Shown here in pieces: positions 1-8,006 of a stretch of 64,000 nt of DNA. How positions within the stretch are numbered: position 1 is the first letter of the stretch; the number at the start of each line of letters is the position of its first letter. The translations under genes and the position numbers were made by a program. Location: positions 496,001 to 560,000 of the forward strand of contig NZ_JAHVAA010000014.1 of the NCBI RefSeq assembly GCF_019264485.1, written 5' to 3'. The notes beneath the pieces are model-generated. The model ran no database searches. It was not told the DNA's origin and worked only from the letters and a program-made list of their open reading frames with translations. The DNA comes from Sediminibacterium sp. Its GTDB lineage: Bacteria > Bacteroidota > Bacteroidia > Chitinophagales > Chitinophagaceae.

Positions 1-603
1 GTCACTGTGTGCTACCCACGCAATGGCCCAGAAATGCGGGAACTGCCAGAGAAACTGTATGCCAAACAATATCCACCCACCTGCACTAAAATCATCATTA
101 CCGGCTACCCATCCTATCAAGCAGGGCAGTGCTCCCGGAAAAGCCCCCACCAATACAGCAATTGAGTTTATTTTTTTCAGCGGCGTATAGATATACGCAT
201 ACAGAAACAAACTGAAAGCCGACAACAATGCCGATGAGAGATTGAAGAAATACCACATCATTCCCACACCTAATAAGCCTGCAATCAGGGCAAACACATA
301 GGCTTCCTGTTGTTTCATTCTGCCATTGGCCACCGGTCTTTTACCGGTACGTTTCATCATGGCATCCGTATCTTTCTCAACAGCCTGGTTAATAGCATTG
401 GCACTTCCTGTTACCAGCATACCCGCAATAAAAAGAACTACAATCATCCCCAGATCATACTCCACTACTTTTGGCGCCAGCAGGTAACAAACCACACATG
501 AAAAAACTACCGTAAAACTCAACGTGAATTTGATGAGCTGGAAGTAATCCTTCACTTTGGCCGCTACCGAATACGATGCTGAGCTTTTTGTATCTGCTGT
601 CAT
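1..603 (-). CDS. cyoE: Heme O synthase (protoheme IX farnesyltransferase), 3' part missing
   Basis: About 200 N-terminal residues, read from the ATG at 603-601; the frame stays open to the left edge, so the C-terminus lies outside the window. Heme O synthases are polytopic UbiA-type prenyltransferases that farnesylate heme B on the way to heme A. The diagnostic first Asp-rich motif is visible as NQAVEKDTDAMMKRT followed by GKRPV and NGRM, in the usual Bacteroidota form. Hydrophobic helices alternate through the visible part. The gene follows the aa3 oxidase genes, which need heme A, with the ctaD terminator hairpin in between, so it may have its own promoter or rely on read-through. Function is secure; the end is unknown. 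Confidence 0.93.
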   Translation of the reverse strand, partial: MTADTKSSASYSVAAKVKDYFQLIKFTLSFTVVFSCVVCYLLAPKVVEYDLGMIVVLFIAGMLVTGSANAINQAVEKDTDAMMKRTGKRPVANGRMKQQEAYVFALIAGLLGVGMMWYFFNLSSALLSAFSLFLYAYIYTPLKKINSIAVLVGAFPGALPCLIGWVAGNDDFSAGGWILFGIQFLWQFPHFWAIAWVAHSD

Positions 604-675
604 TTAATCTGATTAGTCCCACAATATCAACAAGTCAACTCTTTCTCCACTTCTTATTCCCTATCCCTCCAAGTC

Positions 676-708
676 TAAAAACAATGCTCCCGAATGATCG
701 GGAGCATT
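676..708 (-). terminator. Rho-independent terminator after ctaD
   Basis: An 11-bp perfect stem (683-693 with 698-708, sequence AATGCTCCCGA) with a 4-nt loop. On the minus strand it is followed by a T run, as expected for an intrinsic terminator. It sits about 50 nt past the ctaD stop and before cyoE, so it probably ends the act-cta transcript. Confidence 0.85.
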
Positions 709-759
709 GACATTATTCAAATCCTGTAACTGTTACCAGTTTTACAAGACAGTTATCAA

Positions 760-2580
760 TTAATGATGATCACTTTCATCTGCTCCCACCGGTGTTGTTT
801 GCGGAATAAATTCCTTACCATCTTTACCATAATCATAAGCCCAACGGTGTACTTCAGGTATTTCACCCACCCAGTTACCATGACCAGGATGAATGGGTGT
901 AGTCCACTCAAGTGTATTGGCACCCCATGGATTGAGTGTGGTTACTTTTCTTCCTTTGAAAATAGAGTAGAAGAAATTGAACAGGAACAATAACTGTACA
1001 GCAAATACAATCATAGCTACTGTGCTGATGAATCTGTTCAGTTCTACGAATTGTTTAAAGCTTTCCCAGATACTATAATCGTAGTAACGGCGTGGCATAC
1101 CTGCAAGACCTTCGTAGTGCATTGGCCAGAAGATCAGGTAAGCACCGGCAATGGTTACCCAGAAATGGATATATCCCATGGTATTGTTCAGGTACTTGCC
1201 ATACATTTTAGGGAACCAGTGGTAGATACCTGCGAACATACCAAACATAGATGCCACACCCATTACAATATGGAAGTGTGCAATTACGAAATAAGTATCG
1301 TGCAGGTGAATATCCAATGCTGAGTTACCCAGCCATATACCAGTTAAACCTCCGGAGATAAATAAGCTAACAAATCCGATAGCGAACATCATACCTGGTG
1401 TGAAACGGATATTACCTCTCCACAAAGTGGTGAGCCAGTTAAATACTTTGATAGCAGATGGTACTGCAATCAATAATGTAAGTAATACGAAGATAGAACC
1501 TAAGAAAGGATTCAGTCCGGTTACAAACATATGGTGTGCCCATACCAGGAAGGCGAGAATAGCAATAGCGAACAGTGACCCAATCATCGCCATATAACCG
1601 AAGATGGGTTTACGTGAGTTCACAGAAAGAATCTCTGATACCATACCCATGGCAGGTAACAGGATAATATATACTTCAGGGTGACCTAAGAACCAGAACA
1701 AGTGCTGGTAAAGGATGGCGCTACCACCTTCATTAGGCAATGCACCCACACCATTGATAAAAATATCTGACAGGTAAAAACTTGTTCCAAAATTTCTGTC
1801 GAAAATCAACAGGATAAAACCTGAGAATAATACAGGGAATGATAATACACCCAGTACAGCAGTAAAGAACAATGCCCAGATAGTAAGTGGCAATCGGGTC
1901 ATGCTCATACCTTTTGTACGCATGTTTAATACTGTTGCGATATAGTTCAAACCACCCAACAGAGAAGATACTACGAATAAGGCCATTGATATAAGCCACA
2001 TATCCATCCCTATTTTAGAACCCGGCGAAGCATCGCCCAATGCACTTAAAGGCGGATAAGCAGTCCAACCACCACTAAAGGGTCCTGTTTCAACAAACAT
2101 GGATGAAAGCATCACGATACTGGCCGCAAAGAAGAACCAGTAGCTCAGCATATTCATAAAAGGAGATGCCATATCGCGTGCACCTACCTGTAGAGGAATC
2201 AGGAAATTGGCAAAAGTACCACTCAGACCCGCAGTTAATACAAAGAATACCAGTACAGTACCGTGTGTAGTAACCAGCGCATAATAAGCTTCAGGTGTAA
2301 TACGACCACCTTTAGCCCATTTACCCAGAATATCTTCGAGCCATGGGAAAGTAGCATCAGGATAACCCAGTTGTAAACGGAAGAGTACACTCATCAGACC
2401 ACCCAATACAGCCCATACCATACCGGTAATCAGAAACTGTTTGGCGATCATTTTATGATCCTGGCTAAATACATACTTGCTGATGAAAGTCTCATGATGG
2501 TGATGCTCATGATGATGATCGCCATGACCTTCATGTGTGGTCACTGCTCCATGTGCATGCACTACTGCTTCATTACTCAT
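760..2580 (-). CDS. ctaD: Cytochrome c oxidase subunit I (aa3 type)
   Basis: 606 residues. Catalytic subunit of the heme-copper oxidase: binds heme a, heme a3 and CuB, reduces O2 and pumps protons in the inner membrane. The protein shows GHPEVYIILLPAMG (CuB His, the cross-linked Tyr and the Glu of A1-type oxidases), WAHHMFVTG (two further CuB His) and HDTYFVIAHFH (heme ligands). About twelve hydrophobic segments are present. The first 30 residues are unusual: a His-rich cytoplasmic tail with runs such as HHHEHHHHE, which could bind metal (inference). The gene lies 63 nt downstream of ctaC in the same operon, with a small CAACCG/CGGTTG hairpin between them. The ATG at 2580 is the only sensible start. 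Confidence 0.97.
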   Translation of the reverse strand: MSNEAVVHAHGAVTTHEGHGDHHHEHHHHETFISKYVFSQDHKMIAKQFLITGMVWAVLGGLMSVLFRLQLGYPDATFPWLEDILGKWAKGGRITPEAYYALVTTHGTVLVFFVLTAGLSGTFANFLIPLQVGARDMASPFMNMLSYWFFFAASIVMLSSMFVETGPFSGGWTAYPPLSALGDASPGSKIGMDMWLISMALFVVSSLLGGLNYIATVLNMRTKGMSMTRLPLTIWALFFTAVLGVLSFPVLFSGFILLIFDRNFGTSFYLSDIFINGVGALPNEGGSAILYQHLFWFLGHPEVYIILLPAMGMVSEILSVNSRKPIFGYMAMIGSLFAIAILAFLVWAHHMFVTGLNPFLGSIFVLLTLLIAVPSAIKVFNWLTTLWRGNIRFTPGMMFAIGFVSLFISGGLTGIWLGNSALDIHLHDTYFVIAHFHIVMGVASMFGMFAGIYHWFPKMYGKYLNNTMGYIHFWVTIAGAYLIFWPMHYEGLAGMPRRYYDYSIWESFKQFVELNRFISTVAMIVFAVQLLFLFNFFYSIFKGRKVTTLNPWGANTLEWTTPIHPGHGNWVGEIPEVHRWAYDYGKDGKEFIPQTTPVGADESDHH

Positions 2581-2643
2581 AATCTGCTTTTATAAATTTC
2601 TATCAATGATAACAACCGTTTCGTATTCCGGTTGAACAATGTT

Positions 2644-3720
2644 TTACAATTTTGCCACTGCTTTCTTCACTGCTTCAACAGGTTTTGCAGAAGCTGTTTT
2701 AGCAGTGTCTGCAACCGCTTTTGGCGCGGCAGTATCCTTATCAGGGAACTGCTGTGCGTAATACGGCTTTTGTTTCACCATCCAGGCATCATACTCTTCC
2801 TGGTCTACTACTTCTATTACTCCTTTCATAGAATAGTGTCCGTTACCACACATCTGATCGCAACTGATTTCATATTGGAAGTCAGGATTTTTTGTCAACT
2901 CCTTCATTTCCTTTGTGGTGTACTTTGGCGTAAACCACAATGTGGTAGGTATTCCCGGAACCGCATCCATTTTCATACGGAAATGAGACAGACCCACGTC
3001 ATGAATTACGTCTCTTGAGCCGATGATGAGTTTTACGGGTTTGCCTTTCACGAGATACATGGTTTGCTCCATTACCAGGTCATCATGACCCAGTTTATCT
3101 TCCCATATCAAACCCAGACTATTCGATGCGTTGTCGATGTTTTTATAATATTTTTTTCCGAATGATCCGTCTTTACCCGGATAGCGATAGATCCAGCCAA
3201 ACTGTTTGCCGGTTACTTCCACTACCATGGCATTCTGAGGAGGCTCTCCGGTAAACAGGAACCAGTTTCTCAACCCAATTACAACCAGAACAGTTAATGC
3301 GATGGCAGGAATAACTGTCCAGATAACTTCAAGCTTTGTGTTATGTGGGAAGAAGAATACTTTACGGTTTTCTTTTTCCTGGTATTTATAGGCAAACCAG
3401 AACAGAACGATCTGTGTAAGGATAAACACCACACCTGTTAAAGCCAGTGTAACCCATAACATTGAATCTACACGTGCGCCTTCCACACTGGCAGCATCCT
3501 GCACCAGCAGGGTCTTACCATAATAAAGTTTATTACAGTACCACACACCGATAAGACCCAATACCAGAAATCCCATCATCAGGAATCCGTTGATCTTATT
3601 GTTTTGTTTACGGCTTACTTCTTCTCCTTTCAGTACCGATACATATTCGCTCGCTTTGGCGATCTGAAATATCACTACAAAAATCAGTACAATTACGGCT
3701 ATGGTTAAAAACATTGTCAT
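2644..3720 (-). CDS. ctaC: Cytochrome c oxidase subunit II
   Basis: 358 residues. Carries the binuclear CuA centre that accepts electrons from a cytochrome c and passes them to subunit I. The CuA motif is complete (CDQMCGNGHYSM: C-x3-C-x3-H-x2-M) and the upstream His is in DVIHDVGLSH. The N-terminus is longer than in the classical two-helix form: two extra hydrophobic segments (about residues 3-20 and 45-62) precede the usual helix hairpin (about 88-108 and 130-150). The last 40 residues are Ala/Lys/Pro-rich and probably disordered. No CxxCH is present, so there is no fused cytochrome c domain; electrons must come from an ACIII heme domain or a soluble carrier. ATG at 3720, with an alternative ATG two codons in. 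Confidence 0.96.
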   Translation of the reverse strand: MTMFLTIAVIVLIFVVIFQIAKASEYVSVLKGEEVSRKQNNKINGFLMMGFLVLGLIGVWYCNKLYYGKTLLVQDAASVEGARVDSMLWVTLALTGVVFILTQIVLFWFAYKYQEKENRKVFFFPHNTKLEVIWTVIPAIALTVLVVIGLRNWFLFTGEPPQNAMVVEVTGKQFGWIYRYPGKDGSFGKKYYKNIDNASNSLGLIWEDKLGHDDLVMEQTMYLVKGKPVKLIIGSRDVIHDVGLSHFRMKMDAVPGIPTTLWFTPKYTTKEMKELTKNPDFQYEISCDQMCGNGHYSMKGVIEVVDQEEYDAWMVKQKPYYAQQFPDKDTAAPKAVADTAKTASAKPVEAVKKAVAKL

Positions 3721-3738
3721 AATACTATCAGTATTTAT

Positions 3739-3793
3739 TCAATTTGATCCGCCTGAGGCGGACAAATTTTCAAATTTCCAAATTTTCAAATTA
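3739..3793. repeat. Word-repeat hairpin between actF and ctaC
   Basis: Short element holding a GATCCGCCTGAGGCGGAC hairpin followed by alternating AAATTTTC/AAATTTCC words that end 5 nt before the actF stop codon. Related AAATTTGG/CCAAATTT words occur between actC and actD and between actA and actB, so it belongs to a dispersed AT-rich family. No coding potential. Confidence 0.7.
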
Positions 3794-3797
3794 ACAA

Positions 3798-5027
3798 CTA
3801 CACCTGGTGAATCACACTCTCTTTCAGGAAAGGATGATATTTCGGAACCAATGGTTTTTTTGTCAAAGCTTTACCTACACCCAGAATCATCATACCCACA
3901 AATAAACTCAGTATACCAAAATCGAACCAGCCAAGGGTTACATGTTCTTTAGACAGACTTCCCATTACCATCTGGTAAAAATCGATCCAATGTCCAAAGA
4001 TGATTAATACTGCCATAAAAGTGATCAATGTGTAATTTCTTTTGGCTGAACGCTTCATCAGGATCAACAAAGGACATAAGAAATTGATGATCAGGTTCAG
4101 GAAGAAAATACCTTTATAAGGACCCTGTACCCTGTGTTTGAAATAAACAGTTTCTTCAGGAATGTTTGCATACCAGATCAGCATATACTGTGAGAACCAG
4201 AGGTAGGTCCAGAAAATAGAGAACGCAAACATGAACTTGCCAATATCGTGCAGGTGTTCCTGTGAAGTAAGTTCCAGGTAACCTTTATTTTTCAGGTAAA
4301 TCACCCATAAAGCTACGAGCGACATACCCGATACAAATGAACTGGCGAATGTGTACCAGCTATACATGGTAGAATACCAGTGTGCATCGATACTCATCAT
4401 CCATAACCAGGGAACAGTAGAACCAACAGTTAAGGCAAACCATACTACGAAGAGAGCAGCACGGATGGTATTTCTCCAGATAAAGCTCGCGCCTTTCTCG
4501 GCATCCATTGGTGCCTCATCGGCCTCACTGCTCAGTTGACGCATTCTCCATCCCAACAGGCTCCATAAGCCAATGGTGAGGGTAGTCCAGATAATAAAGA
4601 ATACAGGATTCAGAAAACCAGCTTTGCCTTTCAGGATCGGATCGTTGGCAACCGCTTCGCTGTCTAACCAATGATAAATATGGTGTTTATGACCTAAGAC
4701 TACATAAATCAATACTGCAAAAGTGATGGCACCAAATATGGGTACCATGGTAGAAATGGCTTCCGGAATACGGCGGAATGATTGCTGCCATCCACCCATA
4801 GCCATCGTAGTAACGCAGATAAAGAACATACTGGCATTACAAACCAGGGTCCAGAAAATGGTATTATACATCAGTGTACCCCAGAACTGAGTCTGCTCAT
4901 GTTCATCGGCGCTGAAACCCTTGATCACCAGACCTGCGATCAGTGCCACCAATCCTACTCCAATCAAGGCATAGGACCATGTTTTCATTTTGCCGGGTAT
5001 CTCAAATTGCGTTTTGATAGATGCCAT
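3798..5027 (-). CDS. actF: Alternative complex III subunit ActF (quinol:cytochrome c oxidoreductase, NrfD-like membrane subunit)
   Basis: 409 residues, about ten transmembrane segments. ActF is the second large NrfD/PsrC-like membrane subunit of alternative complex III, which oxidises menaquinol and reduces cytochrome c or feeds the oxidase directly. Identification rests on the length, hydrophobic pattern and position as the sixth gene of a clear actABCDEF order; typical stretches are LWSLLGWRMRQLS and WTYLWFSQYMLIWY. The partner ActC carries the better defined quinol site. A perfect 9-bp hairpin (CTCCGGATT/AATCCGGAG, 5045-5064) lies in the 54-nt gap before actF and may set mRNA stability inside the operon (inference). 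Start ATG at 5027. Confidence 0.94.
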   Translation of the reverse strand: MASIKTQFEIPGKMKTWSYALIGVGLVALIAGLVIKGFSADEHEQTQFWGTLMYNTIFWTLVCNASMFFICVTTMAMGGWQQSFRRIPEAISTMVPIFGAITFAVLIYVVLGHKHHIYHWLDSEAVANDPILKGKAGFLNPVFFIIWTTLTIGLWSLLGWRMRQLSSEADEAPMDAEKGASFIWRNTIRAALFVVWFALTVGSTVPWLWMMSIDAHWYSTMYSWYTFASSFVSGMSLVALWVIYLKNKGYLELTSQEHLHDIGKFMFAFSIFWTYLWFSQYMLIWYANIPEETVYFKHRVQGPYKGIFFLNLIINFLCPLLILMKRSAKRNYTLITFMAVLIIFGHWIDFYQMVMGSLSKEHVTLGWFDFGILSLFVGMMILGVGKALTKKPLVPKYHPFLKESVIHQV

Positions 5028-5081
5028 TTTTATTCTTTTAATCTCTCCGGATTAAAATCCGGAGCTAGGATTTAATACTAT

Positions 5082-5705
5082 TTATTTTGTTGCTGCAGGT
5101 GCTGACGTAGCTGCTGCTTTTGCTTCTTTTTGTTTGTTCTTGATGTATTTAATCACCATCCAGCGTTGTTTACGGCTTAATTGTGATGCATATGAACCCA
5201 TCATATTTTTACCATAAGCAACAGAATAGAACATTTGTCCGTCTGGCATTGATTCATATTTCGCATCTCCTACCAATGTGGCGGGTTTTGCAATATATGG
5301 ACCCTCTCCTCCTTTGTACAAAGGACCGTTACCATCCAGTTTGTTACCATGGCAGATACCACAATTAACCTGATACAGACGTTCAGCTTCAATAGTCTCT
5401 GCCTCACTCATAGAATCAACAGGGTTGGGTACTGCACGAGATGCATAATAATTGGTGGTATCACCTGCCGCATCTTTGGCAATATGAAATGGCAGTTCAG
5501 CACCCCTGGCCATTGTTCCCGCAACAGGCATTGCTGTATAGTGAATGCCTTTTTCAGTCAGGTTACTATGATCTGCATAGGTTTCATAGGCACGGCTGTA
5601 TGCCATATCAGGCATATAAATGGTACCTGGTGTACGCTTTACATCGCTACAGGCTACAATGGTTGTGGCAGTGGCAGCAACAGCTATGATCAATAATTTC
5701 TTCAT
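5082..5705 (-). CDS. actE: Alternative complex III subunit ActE (monoheme cytochrome c lipoprotein)
   Basis: About 207 residues. Periplasmic monoheme cytochrome c of ACIII with one CxxCH (CGICHG) and a Met-rich distal region (MMGSYASQL) that could supply the sixth ligand. The N-terminus MKKLLIIAVAATATTIVAC is a lipoprotein signal, so the protein should be anchored by Cys. The open frame extends five codons upstream to a TTG, but the ATG at 5705 gives the proper signal peptide and leaves 18 nt after actD, so I prefer it. The last 15 residues are Ala/Lys-rich and low complexity. Confidence 0.93.
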   Translation of the reverse strand: MKKLLIIAVAATATTIVACSDVKRTPGTIYMPDMAYSRAYETYADHSNLTEKGIHYTAMPVAGTMARGAELPFHIAKDAAGDTTNYYASRAVPNPVDSMSEAETIEAERLYQVNCGICHGNKLDGNGPLYKGGEGPYIAKPATLVGDAKYESMPDGQMFYSVAYGKNMMGSYASQLSRKQRWMVIKYIKNKQKEAKAAATSAPAATK

Positions 5706-5723
5706 CTTCTTAGTATTCAAAAA

Positions 5724-6314
5724 TTAAGCAGCAACGATTTCTTTGTTTTCAAACATCATTTCGTCTTTGTCGTAACGACCTAACCACCAGCCTTCCTCAG
5801 CTACCTGAACATCTGTTTCTACAGCACCATTGCTGCTCAGGAATGCTTTCAGGTCTTCAACGTTTGTTTTATCGGTACACTCTATCACCATTACAAACAG
5901 ATCGTCTGTTGCACGGGGATGGAAATGATGCTTTTTTACAAAAGGAGCCAACTGACAGAGGTAGCAGAAAGTAAGTACCATACCTACCGCTGCAAACAAT
6001 ACCGTTAACTCGAATATGATGGGTACCCATGCCGGCAAAGCGAAATGTGGTTTACCACCAATATTCAGCGGCCAGTCGAGGGTAAAAATCCAGCTGATGC
6101 AACTCAGGGCTGTTGTGGTACCGGTAATACCATAGATAAAACCTGCAGTATGCAAACTGGTTTCTCTCAATCCCAGTGCATGATCCAATCCGTGTACCGC
6201 AAATGGTGTATACACATCATGAATCTTGTAACCAGACGTGCGAACTTTTTTCACCGCAGGAAACAATACTGCTTCATCATCAAAACAGCCTACTACGAAT
6301 TTCTTTTTTGCCAT
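5724..6314 (-). CDS. actD: Alternative complex III subunit ActD (DUF3341)
   Basis: 196 residues. ActD is a small inner-membrane subunit of ACIII, needed for the complex but without cofactors. The protein begins with a soluble ferredoxin-like segment containing VRTSGYKIHDVYTPFAVHG, a typical DUF3341 feature in which the HGLD region is conserved, then has two transmembrane helices (about 57-80 and 95-120) and a C-terminal soluble part. It follows actC after a 123-nt repeat-filled gap and precedes actE by 18 nt. Function is from the family and the gene order. Confidence 0.94.
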   Translation of the reverse strand: MAKKKFVVGCFDDEAVLFPAVKKVRTSGYKIHDVYTPFAVHGLDHALGLRETSLHTAGFIYGITGTTTALSCISWIFTLDWPLNIGGKPHFALPAWVPIIFELTVLFAAVGMVLTFCYLCQLAPFVKKHHFHPRATDDLFVMVIECTDKTNVEDLKAFLSSNGAVETDVQVAEEGWWLGRYDKDEMMFENKEIVAA

Positions 6315-6330
6315 GTTATATTTAATTAGA

Positions 6331-6428
6331 CAATTTGGAAATTTGGAAATTTGGAAATGAACATGTGTTTATTTCCTATAAATTCCAAACATCAAATCAT
6401 CATTTTCAAATTTCCAAATTTTCAAATT
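6331..6428. repeat. AAATTTGG-word inverted repeat between actC and actD
   Basis: The left arm (6331-6357) is built from three GGAAATTT units; the right arm (6401-6428) has the complementary AAATTTCC/AAATTTTC units. About 43 nt separate the arms, so the transcript could form a long hairpin. It ends 10 nt from the actC stop codon. The same words occur at 3767-3793 and 11118-11379. Confidence 0.8.
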
Positions 6429-6437
6429 AGCACATTA

Positions 6438-7880
6438 TCAATGGTGCGCCTGTTCATGTACAAAATCTTCCAGCTTCTGCTCTTCAATATTGCCCATTTT
6501 GTTTTTATATCCTTCACCGGTTGTTTTCAGTACATACTTGATCTCTGCTATCGCAATTACCGGGAAGTATTTGGCGAAGAGGAAGAAACAGGTAAAGAAC
6601 AAACCGAATGTTCCTGCATAGAAACCAACTTCCCAGATAGTAGGACTGTAGTATACAGACCAGCTGGAAGGAAGGTAATCGCGGTACAATGAGGTAACGA
6701 TGATTACAAAACGTTCGAACCACATACCAATGTTCACGATAATACTCATGAAGAAGGTTACGAACAGGTTTCTTCTCATTTTACGGAACCAGAATATCTG
6801 CGGGCTCAGTACGTTACAAGCCATCATACCCCAATAGCTCCAGCCATAAGGACTGAACAGGTAAGCACGGCTGTACCAGAATGTGTAACCTTCATATTTG
6901 TTCTGGCTGTACCATCCCATGAATAACTCAGTGAGGTAAGCCACGCCTACTATAGAACCCGTTAATACAATTACTTTGTTCATCGCCTCAATGTGACCAA
7001 TCGTAACATAGTCTTCCATCTGGAATACTTTACGTACAATCACCATCAGTGTTTGTACCATGGCGAAACCGGAGAAGATGGCACCTGCAACGAAGTATGG
7101 CGGGAAGATGGTGGTATGCCATCCTGGGATTACTGATGTAGCGAAGTCGAATGATACGATGGTGTGTACCGAAAGTACCAGTGGTGTACTCAAACCGGCG
7201 AGTACAAGAGAAAGACTCTCATGACGCTGCCAGTGTTTGGTAGAACCGGTCCAGCCAAAAGATGCAATACCATATAAACGTTTACGCAGCTTAGTGAAAG
7301 CACGGTCGCGAACGGTTGCAAAGTCAGGAATCAGACCAGAATACCAGAATAAAAGAGATACAGTAAAATAAGTTGAGATGGCAAATACGTCCCACAACAG
7401 TGGTGAGTTAAAGTTTACCCATAAAGGACCACGTGTGTTAGGATAAGGAAGTACGAAGAAAGCCATCCAAACACGACCCATGTGGAAGATGGGGAACTGA
7501 CCCGCACACATTACCGCAAAGATGGTCATCGCTTCAGCCGCACGGTTCACTCCTGTTCTCCATCCCTGGCGGAACAGTAAAAGGATCGCAGAAATCAATG
7601 TACCTGCGTGACCAATACCTACCCACCATACGAAGTTGGTGATATCCCAACCCCATCCGATGGTCTTATTCAGGTTCCACTGGCCAATACCATAAGTTAC
7701 CTCACGGTATACACTATACACACCAAACAACAATAAGGCAACAGAAATATAGAAACCGATATACCACAATTTAGTGGGCTTGGCTTCAATGGGTCTCACG
7801 ATGTCTTCAGTTACCTGATGGTAATTTTTGTCACCGTACACCAACGGTTCCCTGAGCTGTGATTCGTACTTTAAATGCAT
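6438..7880 (-). CDS. actC: Alternative complex III subunit ActC (NrfD/PsrC-like quinol-binding membrane subunit)
   Basis: 480 residues with about ten transmembrane helices. In ACIII this subunit contacts ActB and holds the principal menaquinol oxidation site. Recognisable NrfD-family stretches include NFVWWVGIGHAGTLISAILLL and WMAFFVLPYPN; the conserved His in the GHAG helix lies near the predicted quinol/proton pathway in this family. The C-terminus (NKMGNIEEQKLEDFVHEQAHH) is a soluble charged tail. It is the third gene of the operon, 126 nt from actB across a repeat-filled gap. Start ATG at 7880; no good alternative. Confidence 0.95.
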   Translation of the reverse strand: MHLKYESQLREPLVYGDKNYHQVTEDIVRPIEAKPTKLWYIGFYISVALLLFGVYSVYREVTYGIGQWNLNKTIGWGWDITNFVWWVGIGHAGTLISAILLLFRQGWRTGVNRAAEAMTIFAVMCAGQFPIFHMGRVWMAFFVLPYPNTRGPLWVNFNSPLLWDVFAISTYFTVSLLFWYSGLIPDFATVRDRAFTKLRKRLYGIASFGWTGSTKHWQRHESLSLVLAGLSTPLVLSVHTIVSFDFATSVIPGWHTTIFPPYFVAGAIFSGFAMVQTLMVIVRKVFQMEDYVTIGHIEAMNKVIVLTGSIVGVAYLTELFMGWYSQNKYEGYTFWYSRAYLFSPYGWSYWGMMACNVLSPQIFWFRKMRRNLFVTFFMSIIVNIGMWFERFVIIVTSLYRDYLPSSWSVYYSPTIWEVGFYAGTFGLFFTCFFLFAKYFPVIAIAEIKYVLKTTGEGYKNKMGNIEEQKLEDFVHEQAHH

Positions 7881-7890
7881 CTGGTCTTTT

Positions 7891-8006
7891 TTTGGTCCAT
7901 GGGCCAGGGTTAGTGGTCCATAGTTATTTTAGATCTTTTTAGTGAGTAGTGAATAGTCAGTAGTGAGTGTTTCATTCAGCTCACTACTGACTACTCATTA
8001 CTCACT
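7891..8006. repeat. Two word-repeat elements between actB and actC
   Basis: Two different families stand side by side. At 7892-7923 two copies of GGTCCAT flank a GGGCCAGGG core. At 7941-7968 and 7980-8006 an inverted repeat is built from AGTGAGTAGT/AGTCAGTAGT words with an 11-nt loop. The right arm stops exactly one base before the actB stop codon. The AGTCAGTAGTGAGT words recur at 19556-19679 and GGTCCATGG recurs inside the DUF6787-purN linker. Confidence 0.8.
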
